In this document: positions 22,400-33,309 of the stretch, in pieces
Layout: every line of letters begins with the position of its first letter
How positions within the stretch are numbered: position 1 is the stretch's first letter
Origin: Schistocerca nitens
Taxonomy: Eukaryota; Arthropoda; Insecta; Orthoptera; Acrididae
Direction: 5' to 3'
NCBI RefSeq assembly: GCF_023898315.1
Contig: NC_064619.1
Location: 346,466,650-346,530,649, forward strand
Length of the DNA stretch: 64,000 nt
Made by a program: the position numbers and the translations under genes
Notes under the pieces: generated by a model
Database searches by the model: none
What the model saw: only the letters and a program-made list of their open reading frames with translations
What the model was told of the DNA's origin: nothing

Positions 22400-22887
22400 T
22401 GTGGTGTCACAGCCAGACACCACACTTGCTAGGTGGTAGCCTTTAAATCGGCCGCGGTCCGTTAGTATACGTCGGACCCGCGTGTCGCCACTGTCAGTGA
22501 TTGCAGACCGAGCGCCAACACACGGCAGGTCTAGAGACACGTCCTGGCACTCGCCCCAGTTGTACAGCCGACTTTGCTAGCGATGCTATACTGACAAAAT
22601 ACGCTCTCATTTGCCGAGACGATAGTTAGCATAGCCTTCAGCTACGTCATTTGCTACGACCTAGCAAGGCGCCATTACCAATTTATATTGAGCTTCTTAT
22701 TACTGTACCGTCAGACCGGTGTACTCCAATTATGGATTAAAGTTAAGTATTACAGCAACTGCCTCCGTTTTTCTAAGTTCTCATTTCCTTGTAATGTTCC
22801 AGACCTCACGCCAGTCTGCGTGTAATTAAACGCGCGCATTTCGGCCTCCTCTAGCAATACGGTGTTGGCTCTTCTGCCAACACAGCA
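22400..22887 (+). mobile_element. Solo LTR, copy 2
   Basis: Same family as 15368-15843, starting TGTGGTGTCACAGCC and ending CAACACAGCA. Perfect 5-bp duplication ACATA at 22395-22399 and 22888-22892. Length 488 bp; contains GATTAAAGTTAAGTATTACAG. No internal region. Confidence 0.95.
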
Positions 22888-22892
22888 ACATA

Positions 22893-24054
22893 GAACTTAC
22901 TTTCTAAGACATAACTCACGTTCTGTGGAAAATAAATTAAAGAATGTTGCTGTAAACAATACTTTGAAGTATCCTCTTTTAAATCATTACGATGAAATGT
23001 AACATACTCTCGCTGTTGTTTCTGATTTGAGAGTTTTAAAAAACGTTGCCAACGTTACTCCAATTTAGCGGTGTAGTCTAAATTTGGGAAGTTATAATAA
23101 TATGAGACCTTATGGAAAACTCAATAAAGTTAATTAAAAACTATTTATAGACTTCAATATTAGAAACATTTTATAAAGTATTTGAAAAATTGGATAGTAT
23201 ATTTCTATTTTTAAATCACTGTGATTTGTAAAAAAATTCTTTACATAATGTAAAAGGTACTTTTCTCTTGACGAAAGTTACAAATGTAAATGTTTTCATC
23301 GACCGCTGCACGTTCTTTGTGTGCCCACGACTTTCCATATACGTCATATGAAGAGTTACCTTCATAAAAAGCGCATTCTGCCTCATGGATGTCTGGCTTT
23401 TTTTTTCCAGCGGGGTACTTGTCATCCACTAGTGGAGTGGTCGGTTAAGCTGTCACTCACCTGAACTATCTTCACGCCTTTTCGCGCATTTCCATTTGTA
23501 TTTTTTATGTTTTATCTTTCTCAACATTTATTTTTTTGGATGAGAGTTCATACTGTTTTTCAAACCATATTTTTCATGGCATTTCGCTTCGCAGGATTAG
23601 TACAATTTTTTTCTCCAGTACATCACGTTAGTAACTTTGTTTTGAAAAGAGTGCCTGTGATGAGGACATATATTACGGCTTTACGTTACTTGTTACGTTT
23701 TAATTTGTTGCTTTAGGAATAGGAGAATGTCGCAATGAGCAACAGCCGATGAGGTAGACCTGTTTCACTGAAGTTAATCATTTTAAGCGGCTGACACATC
23801 AGGCGTTCCCAGCCTATGACTAATCGAAGCGTAAGGGAGGTATTGAGAAGATTGTTCCCGGAGTTTTGCCTCTGATAGGACGAATCGCCTTGGCCATATC
23901 TGTTCGTTCCATTTCTTCCTCTTTCCCTGTGGAATGTATTTAGGCTTTGTTCTAGGCATTCAAGAACGAAAACAGCACAGAATAGCATGGTCCGAAATGA
24001 TATAACATCTGACTACAACCCAAATTTAGACCATGCTTAATACCATAATTTAGA
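22893..24054. other. Unassigned AT-rich sequence
   Basis: No gene recognised. At 23241-23429 (-) the frame contains YDVYGKSWAHKERA, which vaguely recalls a C2H2 zinc finger (C..CGKSFAHK) with both Cys as Tyr. This is too weak to call. Confidence 0.4.
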
Positions 24055-24470
24055 CCATTGTATTGTATTGTATGGAACTGGGGACCTAGAAACGACGGAG
24101 AGGCTTCGTCCCCGCCATAGCCCTTAGTGGTTCACAACAGGCTACAGCAGTCCACTCACCCCACCGCAGGTTCTAATCCTGCCTCGGGCATGGATGTGTG
24201 TGATGTCCTTACGTTAGTTAGGTTTAAGTAGTTCTAAGTCTAGGCGACTGATGACCTCAGATGTTAAGTCCCATAGTGCTCAGAGCCATTTGAATAAGGG
24301 GAACCAGCCCGCATTCGTCGAGGCAGATGGAAAACCGCCTTAAAAAACATCCACAGACTGGCCGGCATACCGGACCTCGGCACTAATCTGCCGGGCGGAT
24401 TCGTGCTGGGGACTGGTACGCCTTCCCGCTAGGGAAGCATTGCGTTAGACCACACGGCTAACCGGGCGGG
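24055..24470 (-). mobile_element. Long SINE with shared core, middle replaced
   Basis: The minus-strand head is tRNA-like: CCCGCCCGGTTAGCCG, then GGTCTAACGC, at 24430-24470. The core AGTCTGTGGATG, TTTTTTAAGGCGGTTTTCC and CGGGCTGGTTCCCC at 24296-24360 is shared with the SINE at 4192-4620. The far end GGAACTGGGGACCTAGAAACG lies at 24073. A SINE-1 fragment (24167-24294) sits where the middle should be. Confidence 0.75.
24167..24294 (+). mobile_element. SINE-1 fragment, 5'-truncated
   Basis: Starts at the B box (GCAGGTTCTAATCCTGCC) and ends CAGAGCCATTTGAA, where it joins TAAGGGGAACC of the host SINE directly. The tRNA-like A box half is absent. Confidence 0.9.
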
Positions 24471-24712
24471 CAAGTCCATTACTACTACACTATTTTTTGG
24501 TAAAATAGAAATCAACGAAAAATAGTACCTATTAAAAGTAAAGATATTCTAAAAGCTAAGATTATCCTTAACACTACATACTAGACTAATCGTAAATAGA
24601 CACTGTATAAGAAATAATGAATGCATACCTCCAAAAGTTTTAAGATGATGGAAATTGAGTTTATGTTGACTCCAGTGGCTTGCGACGCTGAACAGTCCTA
24701 GCGGTTTTACAC

Positions 24713-24737
24713 AAAAAAAAAAAAAAAAAAAAAAAAA
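24713..24737 (+). repeat. Poly-A run (A25)
   Basis: Uninterrupted A tract. It could be the tail of a degraded retroposon ending here, but no recognisable body precedes it. Confidence 0.9.
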
Positions 24738-24789
24738 TCGATATCTAGCTAACACAAAACTTTCCCCTGAAATGATAATTAAATACATC

Positions 24790-25140
24790 AACGGGGGCAG
24801 TTGAAAATGTTTGCCCCGACTGGGACTCGAACCCGGGATGTCTGCTTACATGGCAGACGCTCTATCCATATTTCTTTAAATGTCATTTTTGTTAGCTTTT
24901 TTCGTTACATCTGTTCGGGGCGGACGTCGTAAGATCGGTTAACTCAGTTTTTTTTTATTACAGAGGGCAGCTAACCCTCTGACCGAACACGCTGAGCTAC
25001 CGTGCCGGCTACCATCTGAGCCACCGAGGGCACAGAAGATTGTACGACTGCAGGGATTTATCCCTTGCAAGCTCCCCGTGAGACCCTCATTCGCAACTTA
25101 ATGTCCACACTCTACATTCGTAGCGCCCCTGACCACTGCA
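24790..25140 (-). mobile_element. SINE-A (tRNA-Thr-like head), split by SINE-B
   Basis: On the minus strand, GTGCCCTCGGTGGCTCAGATGG and ATGGATAGAGCGTCTGCCATG, then GGTTCGAGTCCCAGTCGGGGC, make a tRNA-like structure. The hairpin GTCTGCCATGTAAGCAGAC has a TGT anticodon position. The left half is at 24815-24868 and the right half at about 25011-25032, separated by another SINE. The extent beyond the tRNA part is approximate. Confidence 0.8.
24869..25010 (-). mobile_element. SINE-B (tRNA-derived) inserted in SINE-A
   Basis: The minus-strand head AGCCGGCACGGTAGCTCAGC, with GTTCGGTCAGAGGGTTAG, is tRNA-like. Then come CTGAGTTAACCGATC, GACGTCCGCCCCGAAC and an AT-rich 3' end. ATGG occurs at both junctions, consistent with a short target-site duplication. 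A shorter copy lies in the composite at 55148-55512. Confidence 0.8.
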
Positions 25141-25661
25141 CTCATGTCCGAAAGAACAGAAACCATCTCCATAAAATTATCCCCTTGCCGAAATTTTGTC
25201 CACTTCCTTTACAGTGTGCAGAAATAATGTGGTCAAATGATTCTGAGCCCAAGCACTGATCTGTCGATGAATTATCCAGTGAGGTACCGTAGTGCTTAGC
25301 TTTCTAAAGCTTATATTGCTCACCGATGTGGCCTCTTTCAATCCTAATGACGTTTTTAACTGCTGTAAAAGCTGTCTGGAGTACTGAAAATCCATATACC
25401 ATGCACGCCTCTATCACTTGCAACGATTCCCTATCAAGTAGTGGGCACCTTGTTTGCTGTCATTGCATTTGAACTGTACACGCTATTTAATGTTCATTCT
25501 TTATTTTGTGCCACATTTTTAGAATACTGTAATTTACACTGTCCACGCCAATACGTGATTTCAACATGATAGTGCACCATATCAGCTCCTTATTAATGTT
25601 CTTAAGCACCTGAAAGCAGATAGACCCATCGCTGAATTGGAAGACGAGGTTGTGTAATATG
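25141..25661. other. Unassigned sequence
   Basis: No gene or family recognised; overlapping chance frames on both strands. Confidence 0.4.
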
Positions 25662-25666
25662 GATCT

Positions 25667-26151
25667 TGTGGTGTCACCGCCAGACACCACACTTGCTAGG
25701 TGGTAGCGTTTAAATCGGCCGCGGTCCGTTAGTATACGTCGGACCCGCGTGTCGCCACTGTCAGTGATTGCAGACCGAGCGCCGCCACACGGCAGGTCTA
25801 GAGAGACTTCCTAGCACTCGCCAGTTGTACAGCCGACTTTGCTAGCAATGGTTCACTGACAAATTACGCTCTCATTAGCCGAGACGATAGTTAGCATAGC
25901 CTTCAGCTACGTCATTTGCTACGACCTAGCAAGGCGCCATTATCATTTGTTATTTATCTTGGGATGCATGTACAGTCAGACCGATGTTCACCAACTATGG
26001 ATTAAAGTTAAGTATTCCAGCAGCTACGTACTTTTCTTGATAGTATAATTACTTTACCTGTTCCAGACCTCACGCCAGCATGCGTGAGCTTAAACGCGTG
26101 CCTTTCGGCTTCCTCCAAACCCCGTGAATTGGCTCCTACCAATTCACAACA
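25667..26151 (+). mobile_element. Solo LTR, copy 3
   Basis: Same family as the copies at 15368 and 22400: TGTGGTGTCACCGCC start, CAATTCACAACA end. Perfect 5-bp duplication GATCT at 25662-25666 and 26152-26156. Length 485 bp; the shared block GATTAAAGTTAAGTATTCCAG is near 26000. The close likeness to copy 2 suggests a common recent source. Confidence 0.96.
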
Positions 26152-26156
26152 GATCT

Positions 26157-28876
26157 CACTGCTATGTTTCTTCCTTGTAGGGTGACCTGAAGCTGTTGGT
26201 ATATGAAACCCAAGTATAAACTGGACATGAACTTGTTTTAATGCACAAGTGGGATATTTGAGGTGCATTTTATAACATTCGTTGAGCAGCTGCAGCGAGC
26301 TTAATTTGTTGCCTTAAGGATGAAAATGCTAACATCAAGAAAAAGTTGTATATTCGATCCAAATAAATTTTTATCTCATAATGCCCAGATTAGGTTCCTC
26401 TATCAATTGTGTAATTAGCCTGGTAGAAGACATGTCCGAAAGAACAGACACCACGGATTAATGCAGCCTGGTAAGCTTGAGAAACACTGTGTACCAAACA
26501 GCAGAATTCGAGCAGAAATATTCAGTTCCTTTTAATGTTTCGCAAACGTAATGTTGCAGAACAGTAGCGACTCAGCGAAATTATTAACCGCCAACAGCTC
26601 CTATTTTTAAAGTCTAAAGCATACCTGCCCAATATGCGCGCTAACGTCAATTGACGGACACAGAGGGGGGCGGCGGCTGTCCAGTTGACAAAGACGGCTT
26701 GGATAAATTTCGCGTTTATGAAAATAATGTTAATGTTAAACTAACTACTTTTCAAATTGGGTATTAATAATGGAAAAGCGCTCCTTCTATTAACGACAGT
26801 ATCCTGTTTTACCTTGTTTGTCACTGTTTTACCTTGTTTGTCAAAAGAGCTATGTGGTTAAGGCACAATTGGTTTCATCATTCCAGTAGCAACCTTTATA
26901 GTCATCTTTCATGTTCTTAAGCTTCAGTGAATATTATTAAAATCGACGCAAGTTTTAGTAATAAAAATGATGCTATCTGCGGTTTTGGACACAAGAAAAG
27001 CTAGTCAGGCTACTGGATGTATTATACCTTCTAATAGTATGTACTGGTTAGCCTACCGATTCAGATACGCCTTGGATTGGAAAAATGAAAATCAGCCAAT
27101 TGTGCCTCGAAGCCAAAACATATTTACTTACGAATACTGTTTTAGTGAACCTAAAATGACCGAAATCAGCTTCCCAAGGTTCAGTTGAAAAATAATGGTT
27201 TGAATACAGTCTCGGATTCCATAGTAGTTACATATCCACTCACTTAATTGAAATTGTAATTCAAATACTTAAACACGTTCGGACATCCAAGCGGAATAGC
27301 CACGGATAACTAGTAGTAACTAATCTACAGAAGTATCAGTAGACTACAGTAAATGAAAGGCACACTATAATTTTATAATAAATACCTGTTCTGCTTTAAA
27401 ATCTAGTTTAATGTGTCGCGGATCTACCTGGAGAAGTATTTCCCTCCCGTTTATTTATTTACATTTTTTTTAAATCGAAAAGTCAGCAAATACGTCAAAC
27501 ACTTCACTAGCTTATGTGTGAGTGACCTAATACAATTTACAGTCTTCCTACGCGATGCCATATTTTTGTCCCCCTTTATAACATTTCATCCTGGTTGTTC
27601 AAAGCTTTAGTATTTCGTTATTACTTCGGGCACGCGGAACTTTTCAAGAAATCATATACAGTTATGTACGCACCAAACAGGAAGCAAACAAGAATATGAA
27701 GAAAAATCGCAGTAGCGTCGATGAGAAGGAGATTAGTTGCTGCATGCAAGATAGCTTTACGCAGTGAAGTTAAACAGTAACGCCTACGGTGCACGGAGTA
27801 GGCGTCAGGCGAAGTTTTATAAGGCTTCGGCAGGAGCCTCATCAAAAATTCCCGAGTCGTGACGTGTCAGAATCTGTGCCGAAACTAGTAGGCACCGACC
27901 GAGAAGATGTATATTGAGAGGCAGAACACGTTGTGAGCCTAGAGCTTGCAAAGTAAACAAGAATATTCTCTTAAAGCGAAAGTTTTTTCATCTCCACAGA
28001 TTGTTTGCCCAGCAAAATGTTTACAGTTCGGACACCTGGCTTCCAAACGAAAATAAGACTGTCACACAATGTCATATTCAGTTTAAAGACAACAAATGGT
28101 CAATTTTGTCGGAGTCATGGTCCATAAAATGTAGAACGACAGAGCAGCCACCTCTTGCTGGCAGTTACACGTTGTTTGTTAGTTGTCTGAAAATGTTGGA
28201 GATAGAATGGCAGTAATCAGCACTTCCCTACACTCGACATGCCGTAGGGATGTGCGACAACGGTTACACCACAGTCAGTCGAATGTAATTTCCTACATTT
28301 GATAGAAATGTTCGTGACTCACAACTTTTCCAAAGAGAGAATGCGCTGAACTCAGTCATGTTATTACAAACATTTTGTACGTTCGTCTAAATGGAAATAA
28401 TGTTTATTTAATATTTATACCATTAAATACTGATAATTTTGTAACGTGCTCTGCTTATTCGTATGTATGTGTTTTAACCATGAATTGTCAGCCTTGTACC
28501 ACAGCATCACAGAATGAAGCAGCGTAGGTTGGAGATGTCAGGTCAGACTGAATGTGTTATCGCTGATGCTGTTTGTAATTGCATTAAAAAAAACCTTTCG
28601 TTTGATAATCGTTCGAACAATGATAGCCACTTTACACATCGGTAATTATATTGACATTTTATGTGTAGTACACGACTGGAATTGGCTGGTTCCGTACTTA
28701 AGACTGTGTGGATCGTAGGGTATAAGTGGACATGAATTCGGCGAAAAGGAATAATTTCAAAATTGGCGCCAATTTAATGTGACCAACCGTGGCTATTATT
28801 TGTTGATGTCCTCACAATAGTGGAATATGTCTGGCGATAGTTCGCTCTCCACTACAACTCGTCAAATGTGATTTGT
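26157..28876. other. Unassigned AT-rich sequence (2.7 kb)
   Basis: The longest stretch with no recognised element. It contains a 20-bp perfect tandem duplication at 26804-26843 (unit CTGTTTTACCTTGTTTGTCA). Frames such as 26967-27188, 27413-27610 and 27914-28216 have no known domain. It is the most plausible unique or intronic DNA in the left half. Confidence 0.4.
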
Positions 28877-29278
28877 AAAAATGGTTCAAATGGCTGTGAA
28901 CACTATTGGACTTAATTTCTGAGCCGCGCAGGATTAGCCGAGCGGTCTGAGGCGCTGCAGTCATGGACTGTGCTGTTCGTCCCAGCGGAAGTTCGAGTCC
29001 TCCATCGGTCATGGGTGTGTGTGTTTGTCCTTAGGATAATTTAGTTTACGTAGTGTGTAAGCTTAGGGACTGATGACCTTAGCAGTTAAGTCCCATAAGA
29101 TTTCACACACATCTGAACATTTGAACTTATAAGGTCATCAGTCCCCTAGAACTCAGAACTACTTAAACCTAACTAACCTAAGGACATCACATACATCCAT
29201 GCCCGAGGCAGGATTCGAACCTGCGACCGTAGCGGTCGCGCGGTCCCGGACTGTAGCGCCTAGAACCGCTCGGCCACA
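28877..29278 (-). mobile_element. SINE-1 split by a SINE-2 copy
   Basis: The 3' end AAAATGGTTCAAATGGCTG to GGACTTAATTTCTGA lies at 28877-28922. The remainder lies at about 29124-29278: AAGGTCATCAGTCCCCTAG, B box GATTCGAACCTGC, head CTAGAACCGCTCGGCCAC. Together they make one normal ~200-bp copy. Confidence 0.93.
28923..29123 (+). mobile_element. SINE-2 nested in SINE-1
   Basis: Head GCCGCGCAGGATTAGCC, B box AGTTCGAGTCC, body TTGTCCTTAGGATAATTTAG, end TTCACACACATCTGAAC. ACTTA occurs in the host SINE on both sides (28906 and 29127), consistent with a target-site duplication. It is younger than its host. Confidence 0.92.
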
Positions 29279-29718
29279 CCTACTGGCTGTGCTTTGTATC
29301 TTCAAAGAGCATCACGCGATGTTTTCTTTTGAGTTTTGTTTTTTTAAGGGCATGCATTCTAATTGGTCGTCTTGCACAAAATGGTACAGCATGCAGATAT
29401 TTGGTCTGTAACTGTGTAGCAGCTGTGTTTTCAAGGGTTAGTTTCTGACAGCACTCAGGGTAATACACTGTGTAGCACAAAAAGTTTTGAAAACAACAGA
29501 ATAAGTACTATTTTAATTGGTTGCAGCTTTCAGGGCTTTGGAACAAAGGCCTTCAGGTAACTTTATTATTGATCCATAAAAATGTAATATCATTTTATCA
29601 ACAATTACGATCATTAGAGTAAAGTCTGTTGTTTTTTAAATATTTAATAGAGTCATCATTTTCCGTGGTGTTTTTCGCATTTCCTAGTCTTTCTCCGATT
29701 CCTAATTTTTTTCCAATC
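29279..29718. other. Unassigned AT-rich sequence
   Basis: Nothing recognised between SINE-1 and SINE-D. Confidence 0.4.
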
Positions 29719-29902
29719 TCCAGAACGAGATTTTCACTCTGCAGCGGAGTGTGCGCTGATATGAAACTTCCTGCCAGATTAAAACTGTGTGCCCGACCGA
29801 GACTCGAACTCGGGACTTTTGCCTTTCGCGGGCAAGTGCTCTACCATCTGAGCTACCGAAGCACGACGCACGCCAGGTCCTCACAGCTTTACTTCTGCCA
29901 GT
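29719..29902 (-). mobile_element. SINE-D (tRNA-derived)
   Basis: The minus-strand head GCTTCGGTAGCTCAGATGG, with TAGAGCACTTGCCCGCG and GAGTTCGAGTCTCGG, is a clear tRNA-like A and B box set. It continues CACACAGTTTTAATCTGGC and AGGAAGTTTCATATCAGCG, and ends AGTGAAAATCTCGTTCTGG. It would pass a casual tRNA scan, but the attached constant body marks it as a SINE. Confidence 0.85.
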
Positions 29903-30022
29903 TTTCCAATCCGTTGTTTCTTCCAGCGCCAAATTATCTGCTGCCGAAGGTATCATCAAAACTCCAACAATATAAAATTTTGTAGTTGGGGGGATCTACA
30001 GTTTCCAGCTGTTTAATAAACG

Positions 30023-30328
30023 TAAACATGGTCCGTAGTAGGCTGTAACGCGATTTTTATTTAATCGTGAGGTTAGCTAATTTCGACTATGTGTCATTGT
30101 TAAGCACCTGTAAAACCAAAACCAACATGGAACAACAGTATATTTTCCGCATACATCGCCATCTATAATTAACACTTTCTTATATTTATATACGGCAATG
30201 TATGCAGACAATGTAGTGCTTCTCCACGTTAGTTCTACAGATACTTGACAATGATACGTAGTAGAAATTATCCAGTCGCACGATTAAATAAAAATTAAAT
30301 TACAGCCTACTACGGACCATGTTTACTT
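30023..30328. mobile_element. MITE with ~45-bp terminal inverted repeats
   Basis: The left end, GTAAACATGGTCCGTAGTAG followed by GCTGTAA, and the right end are inverted copies of one another. Both continue into TTTTTATTTAATCG. Length about 305 bp with no coding frame. It is a non-autonomous DNA element; superfamily and duplication size are not clear from one copy. Confidence 0.8.
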
Positions 30329-30488
30329 TTATCCAAAAATATAGTTTGCTTTTTTCTGGTGTGGGTGATAGGTATATTTAAGGATGTAAAACCGGATTTA
30401 CAGTGGATGGAATCAAACTATCAACGCAGCTGTCCACCATTCAACATACTTCTTGCTCTTTGTTGTTCCGTCAGTTATGAAACATGTA

Positions 30489-31819
30489 TATCGATCAAAC
30501 AAAACATTATGATCACCGATCTAGTATCGATATAAACCCGTCCAGGCGATAGCAGCGTAACTTGTCGAGGAATGAATGCTAGTCAGCCACACGCACGGTG
30601 CCTGTAGTATCAGCGAGCTTGCTGCCCGTGTCTAGAATGGGGTAGGCGAGCGATGTATTTGAGTTTGACCGATGGCCCGGAGGTTCGGCATGAGCATTAT
30701 GGAAACTGCACAACTTCTGGCTGTTCGCAAAGTGCTATGGTGAGAGTCTTCAACACGTGGCAATACCAAGGAGAAACCACGTCCAAACTTTGTGATGTTG
30801 GGCGGCCACTCCTCATTACCGGTGTCGGACGTCTTAGGCTAGGCAGAATGATAAACAAGGGAAATTATGGAAATCTGTGGTAAGGTCTTATGGGAACAAA
30901 CTACTGAGATAATCGGTCCCTAAGCTTACACACTAATTAAGCTAACTTAAACTGACCTACGCTATTGACCACACACCCACCCATGCCCGAGGGACGACGC
31001 GAACCTCCCGGGGTGGGGGCGGGATGGGTGTGAGTGGGGGGGGGGGGGGACCCGCGCGGACTGTGAAAAGACGTCTGAGACCGCGCGGCGGTAAAACAGG
31101 GTATGTGGGGAACTGTGGCAGAACTATCAACAGACTTCAACACACGGCAGAGTATAAGTGTCTGTGACCACACAGTGCACCGAACACACTTAAAGATGGG
31201 CCTCCACGGCCCATGCATGGGCCATGTTCACGTGATGATATAGGCAGCTACGTCTGAAATAGGAACGTGACCATCGGCACTGGACGTTGGCGCAGTGGCA
31301 GAGCAATTAATGATCTGATGAATCCCGATACCTTCTTCATCGTGCCGGTGGAAGGGAGAGGATCCGTCTTCTTCCAGGGGAACAGGAGCTCTTGCAAGAC
31401 ACCATGACGGAAAAAGGAGTATCGCACACTGGTTGAAGACCACATAAAGCTCTCCATTTCTCGACGGCAGCGGTATTTTTCAACAAGACAATGAGCCATA
31501 GTACAAGGCCCAGAGGATGATAGAATGGTTCAAGGAACACAGTCGAGAGTTCCATTTGTACTGGCCTCCAGCCAGCCAGATTTTAACCCGATCGAATACA
31601 TCTTGAATGTGACTAAACGTGGCTTCAGAGCTGATCGCCCCCTCCTCGGAATTAACGGAATTAGGTGATTTGTGTGTGTGCAGATATGGTGTCAACTCTC
31701 TCCAGCGACTTACCAAGGCCTCTTGCTTCCATGTCACGACGTGTCGCCTTTGTTATTCGTGCCAAAGGTGGACATCCCGGCTATTAGGTAGGTGGATATA
31801 ATGTTTTGGGTGATCGGTG
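30489..31819 (+). mobile_element. Tc1-like DNA transposon, split by a SINE
   Basis: Inverted ends are flanked by TA: left CGATCAAACAAAACATTAT, right ATAATGTTTTGGGTGATCGG. The transposase is decayed. The helix-turn-helix part includes MVRVFNTWQYQGETTSK and GRPLLITGVGR near 30740-30835. The catalytic part includes DHRHWTLAQWQS-like wording near 31270. FQQDNEP near 31480 holds the second Asp motif. REFHLYWPP is followed by a broken PIEYI-like block near 31540-31600. LGDLCVQIWCQLSPATYQGL lies near 31660-31720. Stops and indels show it is dead. The SINE at 30862-31091 lies inside its first half. Confidence 0.85.
30862..31091 (-). mobile_element. SINE-2 variant inside the Tc1-like element
   Basis: Minus-strand copy from AAATTATGGAAATCTGTGG to the head ACCGCGCGGCGG. 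It includes TCCCTAAGCTTACACACTA and CATGCCCGAGGGACG; a G-rich expansion lies at 31037-31049. It is flanked by near-identical TAAACAAGGG (30852-30861) and TAAAACAGGG (31092-31101), the target-site duplication. Confidence 0.9.
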
Positions 31820-31821
31820 TA

Positions 31822-32339
31822 CATTGTCCCTTTAGAAGAAATAATCTAGGAGTAATCAGCCTGGAGTGTAATCACTTTTTTAGACGGTTGGAAAATTTTG
31901 AAAACAGCATGGGAGAGTTCGGGAATAATCTAAATTTAGCATTTCATGGGGATGTGCGAAGAATGTTAGATTAGAGTCAGTCGAATGGAATTTGTTAAAG
32001 TTAATGTAACTGTTACTGAAACACGAAAGTTTTGATAAAGTTGTCATCCTACCGAGACGGCCTGTACTGCAGCTGGTATACTCGTATTAACAGTGGTTTG
32101 TAACGTCCATATATAGTCCATATATAGTCACTTATCATGATAACACCTTTGCGTAAACGGGTGAAATGCTTTCGGTGCTCTCAAACTACTTTCTTCAGCT
32201 CTGTGCACACATACGATTTCTTTCTTTGGAATTCCATATCTAAGTTTGTTTAAATTTTTTGGGCAACGAAAGTACTTATTTTAACATGACAGGCATAAGT
32301 TACATAGTGCAATAACAAATTTCTTTCTCTCTTTTTGTT
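31822..32339. other. Unassigned AT-rich sequence
   Basis: A short duplication TCCATATATAG lies at 32107-32127. Nothing else recognised. Confidence 0.4.
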
Positions 32340-32399
32340 TTTATTTTTTGAGTCATCGGGTTTCTGACTGGTTTGATGCACCCCGCCACAAATTCCTCT

Positions 32400-32553
32400 A
32401 TGGACTATGCGGCTGGTCCCGGCGGGGGTTCGAGTCCTCCATCGGCCATGGGTGTGTGTGTTTGTCCTTAGGATAATTTAGGTTAAGTAGTGTGTAAGCT
32501 TAGGGACTGATGACCTTAGCAGTTAAGGCCCATAAGATTTCACACACATTTGA
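32400..32553 (+). mobile_element. SINE-2, 5'-truncated, in RTE
   Basis: Begins mid-head at ATGGACTATGCGGCTGG and ends TTCACACACATTTGA. A perfect 12-bp duplication ACAAATTCCTCT lies at 32388-32399 and 32554-32565. Confidence 0.95.
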
Positions 32554-33109
32554 ACAAATTCCTCTTCTTTGTCAACCTATTTATCTCAGTAGCAGTTGCA
32601 ACCTACGTCCTCAATTATTTGCTAGATTTTTTCCAATCTCTGTCTGTCTCTACAGGGTTTGGCCTCTACAGCTCCTTCTAGTACCATGCAAGTCATTCAC
32701 TGATGCGTTAATAGATGTCCTATCATCCCGTCCCTTCTTCTTTTCAGGGTTTTCCACATATTCTTTTCCTTTCTGATTCTTCACAGAACCTCCTCATTCC
32801 TTAACTTACCAGTCCACCTAATTTTCGACATTCGTCTGTAGGATCATATCTCAAATGCTTCGATCCTTTTCTGTTCCGGTTTTCCACAGTGCATGTTTCA
32901 CTACCATACAATGTTGTGCTCCAGACGTTCACCTCAGAAATATCTTCCTCAAAGTAAGGCATGTGTTTGATACTAATAGACTTGTCTTGGCCAGGAGCGC
33001 CCTTTTTGCCAATGCTAGTCTGCTTTTGATGTCCCCTTGCTCCGCCCATCATTGGTTATTTTGCTGCCTAGGTAGTAGAATTCCTTAATTTCATCTACTT
33101 GGTGACGAT

Positions 33110-33309
33110 AAAAAATGGTTCAAATGGCTCTGAGCACTATGGGACTTAACATCAGAGGTCATCAATCCCCTAGACTTAGAACTACTTAAACCTAACTAAC
33201 TTAAGGACAGCACACACATCCATGCCCGAGGCAGGATTCGAGCCTCCGACCGTAGCAGCAGCGCGGCTCCAGACTGAAGCACCTAGAACCGCTCGGCCAC
33301 AGCGGCCGG
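33110..33309 (-). mobile_element. SINE-1 in RTE
   Basis: Full-length minus-strand copy (AAAAAATGGTTC to CGGCCACAGCGGCCGG). Flanks TGGTGACGAT (33100-33109) and TGGTGACTAT (33310-33319) are a 10-bp duplication with one mismatch. RTE homology resumes after it. Confidence 0.95.

Noticed and set aside
23241-23429. Zinc-finger gene fragment (YDVYGKSWAHKERA)
   Set aside because: Both expected Cys are Tyr and no second finger is visible; similarity could be chance.
24815-25032. tRNA-Thr-like cloverleaf elements
   Set aside because: The tRNA-like parts are split by another SINE and fused to repeat bodies; they are SINE heads, not tRNA genes. The same holds for the heads at 29780-29870, 16470-16530 and in SINE-1 and SINE-2.
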